This document shows positions 54,372 to 64,000 of a stretch of DNA of 64,000 nucleotides, piece after piece (within the stretch, counting starts at the first letter, position 1; every line of letters starts with the position of its first letter). A program made the position numbers and the translations under genes. The stretch comes from Azorinus chamasolen (taxonomy: Eukaryota > Mollusca > Bivalvia > Cardiida > Solecurtidae): contig OY755239.1 of NCBI GenBank assembly GCA_963576725.1, positions 56,073,640 through 56,137,639 of the forward strand. Direction: 5' to 3'. The notes below the pieces were generated by a model. That model was not told the DNA's origin. It saw only the letters and a program-made list of their open reading frames with translations, and ran no database searches.

Positions 54372-54573
54372 AGAAGAGCCTGGCGACCATTGATTTATTG
54401 AATATAGGTGTTTGAAAAAAATCAGGTGGTTGCTTAATGCAGGGCAAAAATAATGTACTAGAAAGTTCCCACAGGAGCTTTCTGCATTACGTTTGACATG
54501 CCTTAAGCTACCACCTGCCTTATAGGTCCATAATTAATTCTCTTTTGAGGGTCGCTTAATATGGGTTCTACTG
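54372..54573. mobile_element. P3 MITE
   Basis: GAAGAGCCTGGCGACCATTG ... CTTAATATGGGTTCTACTG|TA. The hairpin AGAAAGTTCCCACAGGAGCT has a five-base insert (GTACT) on the left arm. Confidence 0.83.
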
Positions 54574-55442
54574 TATGTCGTCAAAGTGTAGAACGTTATC
54601 ATTGACTACATGTATATGGGACATAGATCTGTTTCACTGCAGTGTACGGTGAACTGTTTCATGCACGAACAAAATTGCAACAACACTATGTACTGTTGTT
54701 TACAATAAAATGATTTTGATAGTACATATAATGTAAAAACATGCAACATTTGTTTGTTTCCAATTCTAGATGTGTAGGAAAGAATTAAAAGGAGAAAGAC
54801 ATTGTCATAAGTCTGATGGAAAGTGTATTAATAGCTGACTAATTTTCCATATTCAGACTACATGGTGCACTCATTAATGAGCTCTTTGTATTAAACGTTG
54901 TTTACGCTTGTTCGTCTAAAGTGACTTGTAATTTGACATCATAGTATTAAACACCTTCCTACAATGTGATAAGCAATGAAAAACATATTGCGTGTTTACT
55001 TAAATAAAGCGTAAATATTGTTATGGGTGGGGGTGATAAAGCTTCCTATTTAGAGTCGTGTTACAAATTACAGAAAACTTAAGTAGTTTATTATTTAGCA
55101 TGACGGAGTTCGTTGTTGGAATTCATATGAAATTGTTCAAGTCAAATACATGTATTGAGACTCAGCAATTCTCTTCAAGATAATTTGCGGTGCAACATAC
55201 AATGTACCTTAGCGTCGTATGTCAATTAAGAGAAGTGTAAATTATTCTCTGTTATATATTCTGCAGATCTGAACAGCGATCGAAGATTTTTTTTTGCAAA
55301 TAGCACATATTCTATTCAAATAACCCTTTGTAATGCAGCATTCGATAGAAGTGAGGTATGCATATGGTGCTGTCTCCTACAACATTTTGTCATGTTCACA
55401 GAAATTTAAGATGGTTGATAGTGATTTTTTCTTACATTTTAC
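54574..55442. other. unassigned spacer
   Basis: No gene or palindrome. GGGTGGGGGTGATAAAGC near 55025 is the only G-rich spot. Confidence 0.5.
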
Positions 55443-55447
55443 ATTAA

Positions 55448-56120
55448 CACACCGTCCAATCGATTATGGTTACCCCATCGATAAAGCTGTGGTTACCTCG
55501 CGCAGCGAGAGTCCATTTAAAAGGTGAGTTTGTATTTTGCTCCTTAAGACTCTTAATTTCAGAAGATCGGCACTTCTTTGTATGCAGCCGTAAAAAGAAG
55601 TGTTTGCTGAACATGTTGGTGTAATGTTTTCCCAATAGCATGCAGAATGGTGTATTAAATCAGTGAATCAACGTGGATCAAGATGCCAAAACACCGTTTT
55701 TCTTTCCTTGGGACTGAATATCTCCGATGTATGACAAACTCACGTTAATCCAACGATGTCGAAGGTAAATCGAAGTATTTTTCTGTCCATCCTTTGACTA
55801 TCATCTTGCTTTGTTCAAAATCAAGGTAGTTACAGGTGTTTTCGTGTACTGAGTTGATGCTCGAATGGCTAAGGTTACCCAATATTGAAAATTTGTTGGT
55901 TAAGGTTCACCCTAATTCTGGGCTCATTTAGGCTAAGGTTACCCGACAACTAACATATGTAGTACTACAGCATCTAAAGACACAAACGTCGTATTTTTTC
56001 CCTTGAACTTGAAACATAAGACGCACAACTGTCATGTATATTCTGTTACTTGTGTTTAACCAATTATGTTCACAATCTTCAATTATCATTTCTAACGTGT
56101 AAATCGAGTTTGTACAAAGA
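55448..56120 (+). repeat. left terminal inverted repeat of the 2.67 kb element
   Basis: Pairs with 57450-58120 from CACACCGTCCAATCG to TTTGTACAAAGAC. It includes the sub-repeats GGCTAAGGTTACCCAATATT, GGTTAAGGTTCACCC and GGCTAAGGTTACCCGAC. Confidence 0.92.
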
Positions 56121-56528
56121 CGTACAACCTGATCGATTTCTCACAGTAAATATTTCCCTGTTTATTGTTTGAAAAAAAAACATTCTTTGTATTGAAGCAC
56201 AAAACATGTAAACACAGGTCGGATGCTATATTTATCATGTGACACTTGGTTTGTGTCTGTACTGCATATCTTTATTATATCTATTTTTCCCTTTTGTATT
56301 AAAATATCTTCATTGCGCATAACATTGCAAACAGTCAGGAGACGTTTAACCTGGGTCTACACGCAAAACTACGCTAACCCCTTATACTGTATTTATACTG
56401 TAAGGAGTTTGTCTAGTGTTGAATAGATCCATCATTCCCGTGCTAATAGTTTGCAAAATGAAAGTTAATCGGCAAAAACAACACCACCAAAATCTATTGA
56501 GCATTTATTAAATTCCATTTGCTTTCAG

Positions 56529-56637
56529 GTTACCAACCATAACCATGGAGCGCTGCATGTACCGATGTTATTACTGCTATATGAAACACAATGCATTACC
56601 AGATATCATCGATCATCTAGTTGAAGCACACGATTCT
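56529..56637 (+). CDS. candidate exon with one C2H2 zinc finger, inside the 2.67 kb element
   Basis: TTTGCTTTCAG at 56518-56528 is a good splice acceptor, and GATTCT|GTATGT at 56638 matches the donor consensus. The frame between them reads MERCMYRCYYCYMKHNA then LPDIIDHLVEAHDS. Two Cys two residues apart, twelve residues, His, four residues, His is an exact C2H2 finger spacing (C-x2-C-x12-H-x4-H). ATG lies at 56545. Single C2H2 fingers occur at the N terminus of several transposase families, so this may be a leftover transposase exon. The next exons are not recognisable. It is about 35 codons and could be chance. Confidence 0.45.
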
Positions 56638-57400
56638 GTATGTTTAAAGGAGCAACTGATAAAATTAAATTACTACAATAATTCTAAGATCTGAACTGTG
56701 TAAAACTTAATTCTTTAAGATAATTATAGATATTAATCGTCAACCGGAAATTGATATAGATCTACACGGACATATCTTTCTTTCTTCATCATATACTAGA
56801 TATCCAACACTTCATGGAGGCGTAGACCTAAATCACAGGAGCATAGGACTAACTTAATTTGGTCCGAGTCACTCTGAGTACGAAAACGTCGGGACCGAAT
56901 CCATTTCCGTGTCTCGTTTTTAATTTTTATACGATGCTCGACAGTCGCTGGATATACTCGCATATGTCACACATATGATACATAGCCAAATCAATTTCAA
57001 AATGTAGATATAATAATTTGTCTTCGAAGAAACAAACCAATGCGTCAAGTATTAGATCTAGCTCGATTTATACTGTCTGAATAACAAAAATACTTGGAAA
57101 AGTGTAACGATGAAGATGTTTTCAAGGACGAAGTGTTTATTAATGATTCCACATAGGAGATTTGCAAAACATTCTTCAATATGTGCATTTCCTAGTAGCG
57201 GAAAGGACCCTTTTCTAGAAAAAAGCAATTCCGTTTGCGTAAACGGATCGATTATTTGCGCTTTAAAAGTAATTCACCCATACATACTCAAAATGAGTTG
57301 TGTATATATACACATTTGATACCGTGTTTGCATTGAGAATAATTTTAGTAAATCAATAACCGTCCTTACAATAGAGTTAAATACGTTTATACATGTTGAT

Positions 57401-57434
57401 AGTTCACCTAATTGTAAAATCGTATAGGTGAACT
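57401..57434. repeat. small hairpin at the inner edge of the right repeat
   Basis: AGTTCACCTAATTG / CGTATAGGTGAACT, arms of 10-11 bp. It lies just inside the right terminal repeat and has no counterpart next to the left one. Confidence 0.7.
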
Positions 57435-57449
57435 TACGTTGTTGAATGT

Positions 57450-58120
57450 TGTCTTTGTACAAACTCGATTTACACGTTAGAAATAATAATTGTTGTGAAC
57501 ATAATTGGCTAAATACAATTTACAGAATATACATGACAGTTGTGGGTCTTATTTTTCAAGTTCAAGGGAAAACATACGACGTGTGTGTCTTCAGATGCTG
57601 TATTACTACATGTGTTAGTTGTCGGGTAACCTTAGCCTAAATGCGCCCAGATTTAGGGTGCACCTTAGCCACCAATTTTTCAAAATTGGGTAACCTTAGC
57701 CATTCGAGCATCAACTCAGTACACGAAAACACCTGTAACTACCTTGAATTTAAACAAAGCAAGATGATAGTCAAAGGATGGACAGAAAAATACTTCGATT
57801 TACCTTCAACATCGTTGGATTAACGTGAGTTTGTCATATATCGGAGATATTCAGTCTCAACGAAAGAAAAACGGTGTTTTGGCATCTTAATCCACGTTGA
57901 AATACTGATTTAATACACCATTCTGCATGCTATTGGGAAAATATTACACCAACATGTTCGGCAAACACTTCTTTTTACGGCTGCATACAAAGAAGTGCCG
58001 ATCTTCTGAAAGTAAGAATCTTTACGAGCAAAATACAAACTCACCTTTTAAATCGACTCTCGCTGCGCGAGGTAACCACAGCTTTATCGATGGGGTAACC
58101 ATAATCGATTGGACGGTGTG
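57450..58120 (-). repeat. right terminal inverted repeat of the 2.67 kb element
   Basis: Reverse-complement copy of 55448-56120. Differences are mostly single substitutions, so the two arms have aged since insertion. Confidence 0.92.
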
Positions 58121-58437
58121 ATTAAGAGGGTCGCAAGATGTTAATTTCAAATAGTGTAATGTCCATTATAGATTGGAATTTTCTAACAATTATAGAAATA
58201 GACAAATCGTGCGCACAATCTGCGCTCGTACATGTATGTAGCGGCTTGAATTCCATTCAGTATACATAAATAAAACAAATATTGAAAGAAAATAATTCTA
58301 TAAATTTGTTTATGCCAGAATATTTACTTTGGCATTCAGGTTGGGGGTTTAACGAAAACATGATGTCATTAGGAAAGTGGTGCATGCTACTCCATGAATA
58401 TTTATTGCGTTATGCTGATTATATGAATATTAATTAA

Positions 58438-58679
58438 CCCTTTCCCTGTTCTATGTTTATTCAAAATTTCAATACCTACTGAATATTCATGGACAAAATA
58501 GTTATAATGAAATATAAAAGGTGGAACATTGTAACTATTTTAGAAAGCAAAGAAACAGATCTATCAAATACTATTAGCAAACAGAACATACCCTGATCAG
58601 ACGGCTCCTATAGGAGCCGTCTGATCTGGGTCTACTTTGCTTGCAAATGCGTGAAAACACGTTTATATGAGGGAAAGGG
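58438..58679. mobile_element. T2 MITE, complete
   Basis: CCCTTTCCCTGTTC ... GAGGGAAAGGG between TTAA at 58434-58437 and 58680-58683. The perfect tip GACGGCTCCTATAGGAGCCGTC is present. It is the best T2 reference copy in the window. Confidence 0.92.
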
Positions 58680-58732
58680 TTAAATGAAGTTTTGACCATG
58701 GCATACACTATACAAACAGGTATATATCGTTT

Positions 58733-59064
58733 CATAAACAAACAGGGCAGACCCTGATTAGACGATCCATGTAGGAGCCGTAAGCCTAACCCTTTCCCTG
58801 TTCTGTGTTTATTCCAAGGTTCAATACCTACTGAATATTCATGGACAAAATAGTTTTAACGAAATATGGAAGGTGGAACACTGCAGCCATTTTAGAAAGA
58901 AAAGAAACAGATCAATCAAATTCCTTTAGCAAACAGAGCAGACCCTGATCAGACGGTTCCTATAGGAGCCTTCTGATCTGGGTCTACTCTGTTTGCAGAT
59001 GCGTGAAAACACGTTTATATGAGGGAAAGGGCTAAAAAGGCTATTCTATGGAGTAAAGTGTTAA
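58733..59064. mobile_element. T1 remnant split by a T2 MITE
   Basis: CAAACAGGGCAGACCCTGAT to GGAGCCGTAAG is the left part. AAAGGCTATTCTATGGAGTAAAGTG|TTAA is the right part. The T2 element between them has replaced the middle. Confidence 0.7.
58789..59031. mobile_element. T2 MITE, second copy
   Basis: CCCTTTCCCTGTTCTGTG ... GAGGGAAAGGG flanked by CTAA on both sides, probably a mutated or variant TTAA duplication. Over most of its length it is very like the copy 350 bp upstream, so the two may derive from one source. Confidence 0.88.
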
Positions 59065-59462
59065 ATAATCCTACATGTTTTTCTGCAATTAATGATTACA
59101 ACTCGCTTTTAGAAAAGAGATCAATACAGGTCCACGGCGAAAATAAAACCGTCAACATCATTAACAATCATTTACCGAATGCTGATACGTCCGTCGTTCA
59201 ACGTTACAATATTCAACTTTGTTATATGCTTGTTGACTGCAGCCAGACACATCATTATTCCCGAAACAGTGCCATTTGAACAAATCATTGTAAACTATGG
59301 AACTGAACATAACTGCAGTGTGCATGCAGTGTCAATTCAAATCATTGAAATGCAAAATGAGACAACGAAATGCATTTTGCACGCGTTACGCCGACATGCA
59401 ACATTGTCTAAATAGTGACTAACTTCATTCTGTAAACCAATCGGTAGCCGGGGACTGCACTG
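59065..59462. other. unassigned spacer
   Basis: Overlapping open frames of 78-86 codons without recognisable motifs. Not called. Confidence 0.5.
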
Positions 59463-59466
59463 TTAA

Positions 59467-59687
59467 CCCTTTCCTCCATAAATAGGCCTTTCTACGCATC
59501 TGTAAAAGTGACTTTTTGAAACCATTGTGATAAATAGAGCATTTGCTCCTATAAGAGCAAATGCTCTATTTATCACAATGGTTTCAAAACTACAAAATTC
59601 TAAAAAAATCATTTTCTCTAGTTAGTGCTCCATTTTGGTAGATTTATTCAAAAAGGTTGGATCTAAAAATAGCCTATGAGGAAATGA
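59467..59687. mobile_element. T3 MITE, complete
   Basis: CCCTTTCCTCCATAAATAGG ... TATGAGGAAATGAG between TTAA at 59463-59466 and 59688-59691. The hairpin is near perfect with tip GCTCCTATAAGAGC. Confidence 0.92.
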
Positions 59688-59691
59688 GTTA

Positions 59692-59824
59692 ACACTTCTC
59701 ACGCTAAGCGCGTCTTGACTGCCATTTTCAAACAGCTTGGATCCAGATGAGACGCCGAGTAACTCGGTCAATAACTGACATTCGGTCAATATTTTCTTAG
59801 AAGTGTGATCGAAGAGGAAGTCGG
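59692..59824. mobile_element. T5 MITE, right hairpin arm lost
   Basis: CACTTCTCACGCTAAGCGCG ... GGATCCAGATGAGACGCCGA then AACTCGGTC. The right part GAAGTGTGATCGAAGAGGAA precedes TTAA (59825-59828). Confidence 0.72.
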
Positions 59825-59828
59825 TTAA

Positions 59829-60054
59829 CGCTTCCCTCCATAAATACGCCTTTCTACGCCACTGTAATAGTCACTCTTGAAACCATTATGACATATAGAA
59901 CATTAAAAAGTTTGCTCCATATGAGCAAATGCTCTATTTATCACAATGGTTTCAATAATACACAATTCTAACATTTTCCTTTTCTCTAGTAAATGCTCCT
60001 TTTCAGTAGATTTATTCAAAGAGTTTGAGTCTAACATAGCCTATGAGGGAATGG
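59829..60054. mobile_element. T3 MITE
   Basis: CGCTTCCCTCCATAAATACG ... GCCTATGAGGGAATGGG. The left hairpin arm carries a short insertion (CATTAAAAAG). The right TTAA is lost. Confidence 0.85.
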
Positions 60055-60111
60055 GAGATTGAGCGGCCATTATCTTATCAGCATGAGAAGCAAATTATCA
60101 CATCATTAAAC

Positions 60112-60152
60112 CCTTCGAGAATTCCGATTTAGAGAGGTTTTACTGTACTTAA
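60112..60152. mobile_element. P1 right terminus
   Basis: GAGAATTCCGATTTAGAGAG then GTTTTACTG|TA, an orphan P1 end next to the foldback element. Confidence 0.7.
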
Positions 60153-60210
60153 GGAAATCACACCCAAATCTTATTTTGGGACCCATCCGTTTTGCACGTG
60201 GAGGGAGCAC

Positions 60211-62480
60211 TGTTGCAACCTGAAGTGTAATAACAACCGGAATTGTAATAAAATTTATTACAAAACTGGTTATGATACGAAAACGTTATTACAATTGGTC
60301 GTCAACCTGAAGTGTAATAACAACCTGAAGTGTAATAAAATAATTTTGTGTCTGTATTTGTGTGTCTATGTGAGTATGAATGTGCGCACGTGCTAGTATG
60401 TTGATAGTATGTGTATGCGTGTAGTTTGTATGGGAGGGGCGCATGCGTGTGCGCGCATGTGTACATGTATGAAGTAAAACATCAGATATTCTAGAGGATA
60501 GTACAACGACTTAGAAAATTTTATTACAAAACCGGTTATGATGCGAAAACGTTATTACAATTGTTGGTCAACCTGAATTGTAATAACAACCTGAAGTGTA
60601 ATAAATTTAATTTTGTGTCTGTATTTGTGTGTTTATGTGAGTATGAATGTGCGCACGTGCTAGTATGTTGATAGTATGTGTATGCGTGTAGTTTGTATTG
60701 GAGGGGCGCATGCGTGTGCGCGCATGTGTACATGTATGAAGTAAAACATCAGATATTCTAGAGGATAGTACAACGACTTAGAAAATTTTATTACAAAACT
60801 GGTTATGATGCGAAAACGTTATTACAATTGGTCGTCAACCTGAAGTGTAATAACAACCTGAAGTGTAATAAAATAATTTTGTGTCTGTATTTGTGTGTCT
60901 ATGTGAGTATGAATGTGCGCACGTGCTAGTATGTTGATAGTATATGTATGCGTGTAGTTTATATGGGAGGGGCGCATGCGTGTGCGCGCATGTGTACATG
61001 TATGAAGTAAAACATCAGATATTCTAGAGGATAGTACAACGACTTAGAAAATTTTATTACAAAACTGGTTATGATGCGAAAACGTTATTACAATTGGTCG
61101 TCAACCTGAATTGTAATAACAACCTGAAGTGTAATAAAATAATTTTGCGACTGTATTTGCGTGTCTATGTGAGTATGAATGTGCGCACGCGCTAGTATGT
61201 TGATAGTATGTGTATGCGTGTAGTTTATATGGGAGGGGCGCATGCGTGTGCGCGCATGTGTACATGTATGAAGTAATACATCAGATATTTAAGATAATAG
61301 TACAACGACTTAGAATTTTTTATTACAAAACTGGTTATGATGCGAAAACATTATTACAATTGGTGGTCAACCTGAATTGTAATAACAACCTGAAGTGTAA
61401 TAAAATAATTTTGTGTCTGGATTTGTGTGTCTGTGTGTATGAATGTGCGCAAGTGCCAGTGTGTATGCGTGTAGTGTGTAAATGAGGGCGCATACCTGTG
61501 CACGTGAGGGTATGTGTATGCGTGTAGTTTGTAGGAGAGGGGCGCATGCGTGTGTGCGGATGCTTACATGTGTGAAGTAATACATGAGTTATTCTAGATG
61601 ATAGTACAACGACTTAGTAATATTTATTACAAAACTGGTTATGATGCGAAAACATTATTACAATCGATGGTCAACCTGAATTGTAATAATAACCTGAATT
61701 GTAATTAAATAATTTTGTATTTGTATTTTTCTGTGTATGTGTGCACGTGTTTGTATGTATATGCGTGAAGGTTGTAGGGGAGGGGCGCAAGCGTGTGTGC
61801 ACATGTGTACATGTATGAAGTAGAACATGAGTTATTCTAGATGATAATATAAAGACTTAGAAATATTTATTTCAAAACTGATTTAGCAGCGATAATTGTA
61901 TTACAATTGTAATAAAATGTTTTGTGTCTGTATATGTGTGTCTGTTGTGTGTGTATGACTGTTGGCTTTTGATGGGGGACTTGTGCGAGTTCGTGTGCGC
62001 ATGTGTATGTTTAAAGTAGATCTAATACATAAATAATTCGAGATGATAGTAAGCAGACTGTATTAGACAAATTAATTATAAATCCAGTTAAGTTTCGAAA
62101 ATATTACTACAAATGGTTGTAAACTTGAATTGATACAACAACTTGAATTGTAATAAAATAGTTTTCTTTGTGTGTTTTTTGTGTGGGGGTGGCTTTAGCG
62201 TATGTCTACATAAATGAACTAACACACAAATTATTCCAGATTATAGTATACAGACAGTAGTAGAATACGATTTTTCGATGGTATTGATAAAATGAAGAGG
62301 AAATTTGATAGACAATATATCTTATAATATACACACAGTTTCTTACAGTTCCGGTTGACTAAGTGATGTAAACGATTTTTGCAGAACTTTTAACGAAATG
62401 TATTACAAACCTGGTTAAGATGCGAACATATTATCACAAATGGTGGCCAACTTGAATTGTAATGATAACAAAATAATTTT
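60211..62480 (+). repeat. left arm: ~266 bp tandem units, decaying inward
   Basis: TTATTACAAAACTGGTTATG-type landmarks start near 60255, 60521, 60788, 61054, 61320, 61624, 61867, 62085 and 62401. The first five are spaced 266-267 bases; the rest are irregular. Each unit holds CCTGAAGTGTAATAACA, a GTGTCTGTATTTGTGTGT stretch, GCGCATGCGTGTGCGCGCAT and ACATGTACATG. Long open frames in the units are artefacts. Confidence 0.9.
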
Positions 62481-63670
62481 ATTTCACTTCAGGTTGTTAT
62501 TACAATTCAGGTTGACCACCAATTGTAATAACGTTTTCGCATCATAACCAGTTTTGTAATAAAATTTTCTAAGTCGTTGTACTATCATCTAGCACATCTG
62601 ATGTATTACTTCATACATGTACACATGCGCGCACACGCATACGCCCCTCCAATACAAACTACACGCATACACATACTATCAACATACTAGCACGTGCGCA
62701 CATTCATACTCACATAGACATACAAATACAGTCGCAAAATTATTTTATTACACTTCAGGTTGTTATTACAATTCAGGTTGACGACCAATTGTAATAACGT
62801 TTTCGCATCATAGCCAGTTTTGTAATAAAATTTTCTAAGTCGTTGTACTATCCTCTAGAATATCTGATGTTTTACTTCATACATGTACACATGCGCGCAC
62901 ACGCATGCGCCCCTCCCATATAAACTACACGCATACATATACTATCAACATACTAGCACGTGCGCACATTCATACTCACATAGACACACAAATACAGACA
63001 CAAAATTATTTTATTACACTTCAGGTTGTTATTACACTTCAGGTTGACGACCAATTGTAATAACGTTTTCGCATCATAACCAGTTTTGTAATAAAATTTT
63101 CTAAGTCGTTGTACTATCCTCTAGAATATCTGATGTTTTACTTCATACATGTACACATGCGCGCACACGCATGCGCCCCTCCAATACAAACTACACGCAT
63201 ACACATACTATCAACATACTAGCACGTGCGCACATTCATACTCACATAAACACACAAATACAGACACAAAATTATTTTATTACACTTCAGGTTGTTATTA
63301 CAATTCAGGTTGACCAACAATTGTAATAACGTTTTCGCATCATAACCGGTTTTGTAATAAAATTGTCTAAGTCGTTGTACTATCCTCTAGAATATCTGAT
63401 GTTTTACTTCATACATGTACACATGCGCGCACACGCATGCGCCCCTCCCATACAAACTACACGCATACACATACTATCAACATACTAGCACGTGCGCACA
63501 TTCATACTCACATAGACACACAAATACAGACACAAAATTATTTTATTACACTTCAGGTTGTTATTACACTTCAGGTTGACGACCAATTGTAATAACGTTT
63601 TCGCATCATAACCAGTTTTGTAATAAATTTTATTACAATTCCGGTTGTTATTACACTTCAGGTTGCAACA
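62481..63670 (-). repeat. right arm: inverted ~266 bp units
   Basis: The reverse complement of the outer four and a half left units. Shared variants include ATTTTGCGACTG in unit 4, TATACGTATGC-type change GATAGTATATGTATG in unit 3, and GTGTGTTTATGTGAG in unit 2. The first unit differs at about one base in the first 80. Confidence 0.9.
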
Positions 63671-63699
63671 GAGCACAACAAACAAATACTGACATTGAT

Positions 63700-63800
63700 G
63701 GGTTCTAAATTAATGCGGAAAGCTCCTATTATTTCTGCATTAAGCAACCACTTGTTTTAGGACACTATCTCCAATAAGTGATTATAAATAACCTTTTAAG
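63700..63800. mobile_element. P3 MITE fragment
   Basis: TTAATGCGGAAAGCTCCTAT then TATTTCTGCATTAAGCAACC and ACCTTTTAAGGGACACTGG. Left terminus absent, and the right end worn. Confidence 0.6.
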
Positions 63801-64000
63801 GGACACTGGGTACTTATGGGTTACGGTCAACAGAAATTCAAACACTGGTTTACCTCTTAACTTTCTGATTAAACTGACAATGAGATTAAACTTATCTTAA
63901 CCCTTCGCTTGCTGAATTTTAAAATACATGTCTCCTTCTTTACCCATGCCCTGTTGTATAATTACATATATCTTCACTGTGTACAAGTATTGCGCTGTGC
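63801..64000. other. unassigned end of window
   Basis: TTAACCCTTCGCTTGCTGAA near 63898 looks like the left end of a T-type element running toward the window edge. Nothing else recognised. Confidence 0.45.

Larger units (their letters stand above)
55448..58120. mobile_element. 2.67 kb DNA-transposon-like element with ~670 bp terminal inverted repeats
   Basis: Starts CACACCGTCCAATCGATTAT and ends ATAATCGATTGGACGGTGTG. ATTAA flanks both sides (55443-55447 and 58121-58125), a 5 bp target duplication. The two arms (55448-56120 and 57450-58120) are inverted copies with scattered substitutions and small indels. Each contains a GGCTAAGGTTACCC-type motif two to three times. The arms give open frames such as TNMFxKHFFLRLHTKKCRSS on both sides, which are probably repeat artefacts. 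The 1.3 kb middle contains a C2H2 finger exon candidate but no recognisable transposase catalytic domain. The superfamily is not assigned. A TTAA-type element with one extra base is an alternative reading of the duplication. Confidence 0.9.
60211..63670. mobile_element. 3.46 kb foldback element with repeat-array inverted arms
   Basis: Begins TGTTGCAACCTGAAGTGTAA and ends TTACACTTCAGGTTGCAACA. GAGCAC flanks both sides (60205-60210 and 63671-63676), a 6 bp target duplication. Each arm is a tandem array of ~266 bp units: about nine on the left (60211-62480) and four to five on the right (62481-63670). The outer four left units pair with the right units in order, including unit-specific variants, so the arms are one long inverted repeat of about 1.2 kb. 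Left units further in become progressively more diverged. No transposase is visible. The structure recalls Drosophila Foldback or Galileo elements, but relationship to them is only inference. Confidence 0.92.

Noticed and set aside
55444..55641. 65-codon frame also present as 64 codons at 57927-58121
   Set aside because: Duplicated because it lies in the terminal inverted repeats; no start, domain or codon constraint visible. Kept only as part of the repeat description.
59019..59415. two overlapping frames of 78-86 codons
   Set aside because: The first starts inside a T2 MITE; neither shows a domain, and composition is typical of random AT-rich sequence.
1..64000. CRISPR array, operon, rRNA or prophage
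   Set aside because: Repeats are palindromic MITEs or contiguous minisatellites without unique spacers; no prokaryotic gene structure and no rRNA motif was seen.

Overview
This 64 kb window is AT-rich eukaryotic nuclear DNA with no complete host gene. It is intergenic or intronic sequence densely packed with transposable-element debris, mainly short palindromic (foldback) MITEs. The LINE type, tRNA-derived SINE heads, an N-terminal-endonuclease Penelope-like element (Naiad-like) and frequent ACATGTACATG motifs point to a mollusc, most likely a bivalve clam. That host call is inference. No prokaryotic signal, rRNA, CRISPR or operon is present.

Family names used below are mine. P1-P6: ends CAGT...ACTG in a TA context, resembling Tc1/mariner pogo/Tigger MITEs. 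P1 starts CAGTAAAACCTCTCTAAACC, P2 CAGTAAAACCTCTCTATAAC, P3 about CAGTAGAACCTGTCTTAAGC, P4 CAGTGAAACCCCGCTAATAC, P5 CAGTTGAACTTCGATATC, P6 CAGTGCTCCCTC. T1-T6: ends CCCTTT...AAAGGG between TTAA duplications, resembling piggyBac-like MITEs. T1 and T2 have a core on GATCAGACGGCTCC, T3 on TAGAGCATTTGCTCC, T4 on CTGATGAGAGGGCTCC, T5 on GATCCAGATGAGACGCC, T6 on CAGATCAGACGCCGC. H1: ends CAGAG...CTCTG, hAT-like, core on ACCACTCTTTAGAATCGTC. M, N, O and P are further hairpins.

Layout. 0-5 kb: MITEs, two tRNA-like SINE heads, a ~75 bp minisatellite. 5.3-7.1 kb: decayed LINE with RT. 7.1-27 kb: MITEs, a 33 bp minisatellite, SINEs. 27.25-27.6 kb: a 3' fragment matching the Penelope-like element. 28-34 kb: MITEs. 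34.3-35.8 kb: second LINE, 5'-truncated. 36-44 kb: nested MITEs and a 43 bp satellite. 44.5-48.7 kb: a Penelope-like element inserted in the centre of a P1 MITE, with several frameshifts and three in-frame UGA codons that appear to fall at conserved Cys positions. 49-55 kb: MITEs and one unassigned ORF. 55.4-58.1 kb: a 2.67 kb element with ~670 bp inverted repeats, a 5 bp duplication and a C2H2 finger exon candidate. 58.4-60.1 kb: T2/T3 cluster. 60.2-63.7 kb: a 3.46 kb foldback element whose arms are arrays of ~266 bp units, with a 6 bp duplication.

The pieces do not form a pathway. They record successive insertions: at least five T elements sit inside other MITEs at duplicated TTAA sites, one Penelope-like element splits a P1 MITE, and one perfect hairpin sits in a T1. 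The most unusual theme is that several MITE families with different arms share one hairpin tip, GCTCCTATAGGAGC, and some cores recur inside unrelated terminal repeats, which suggests modular exchange of palindromic cores. All assignments are by eye; no alignment or database search was run.
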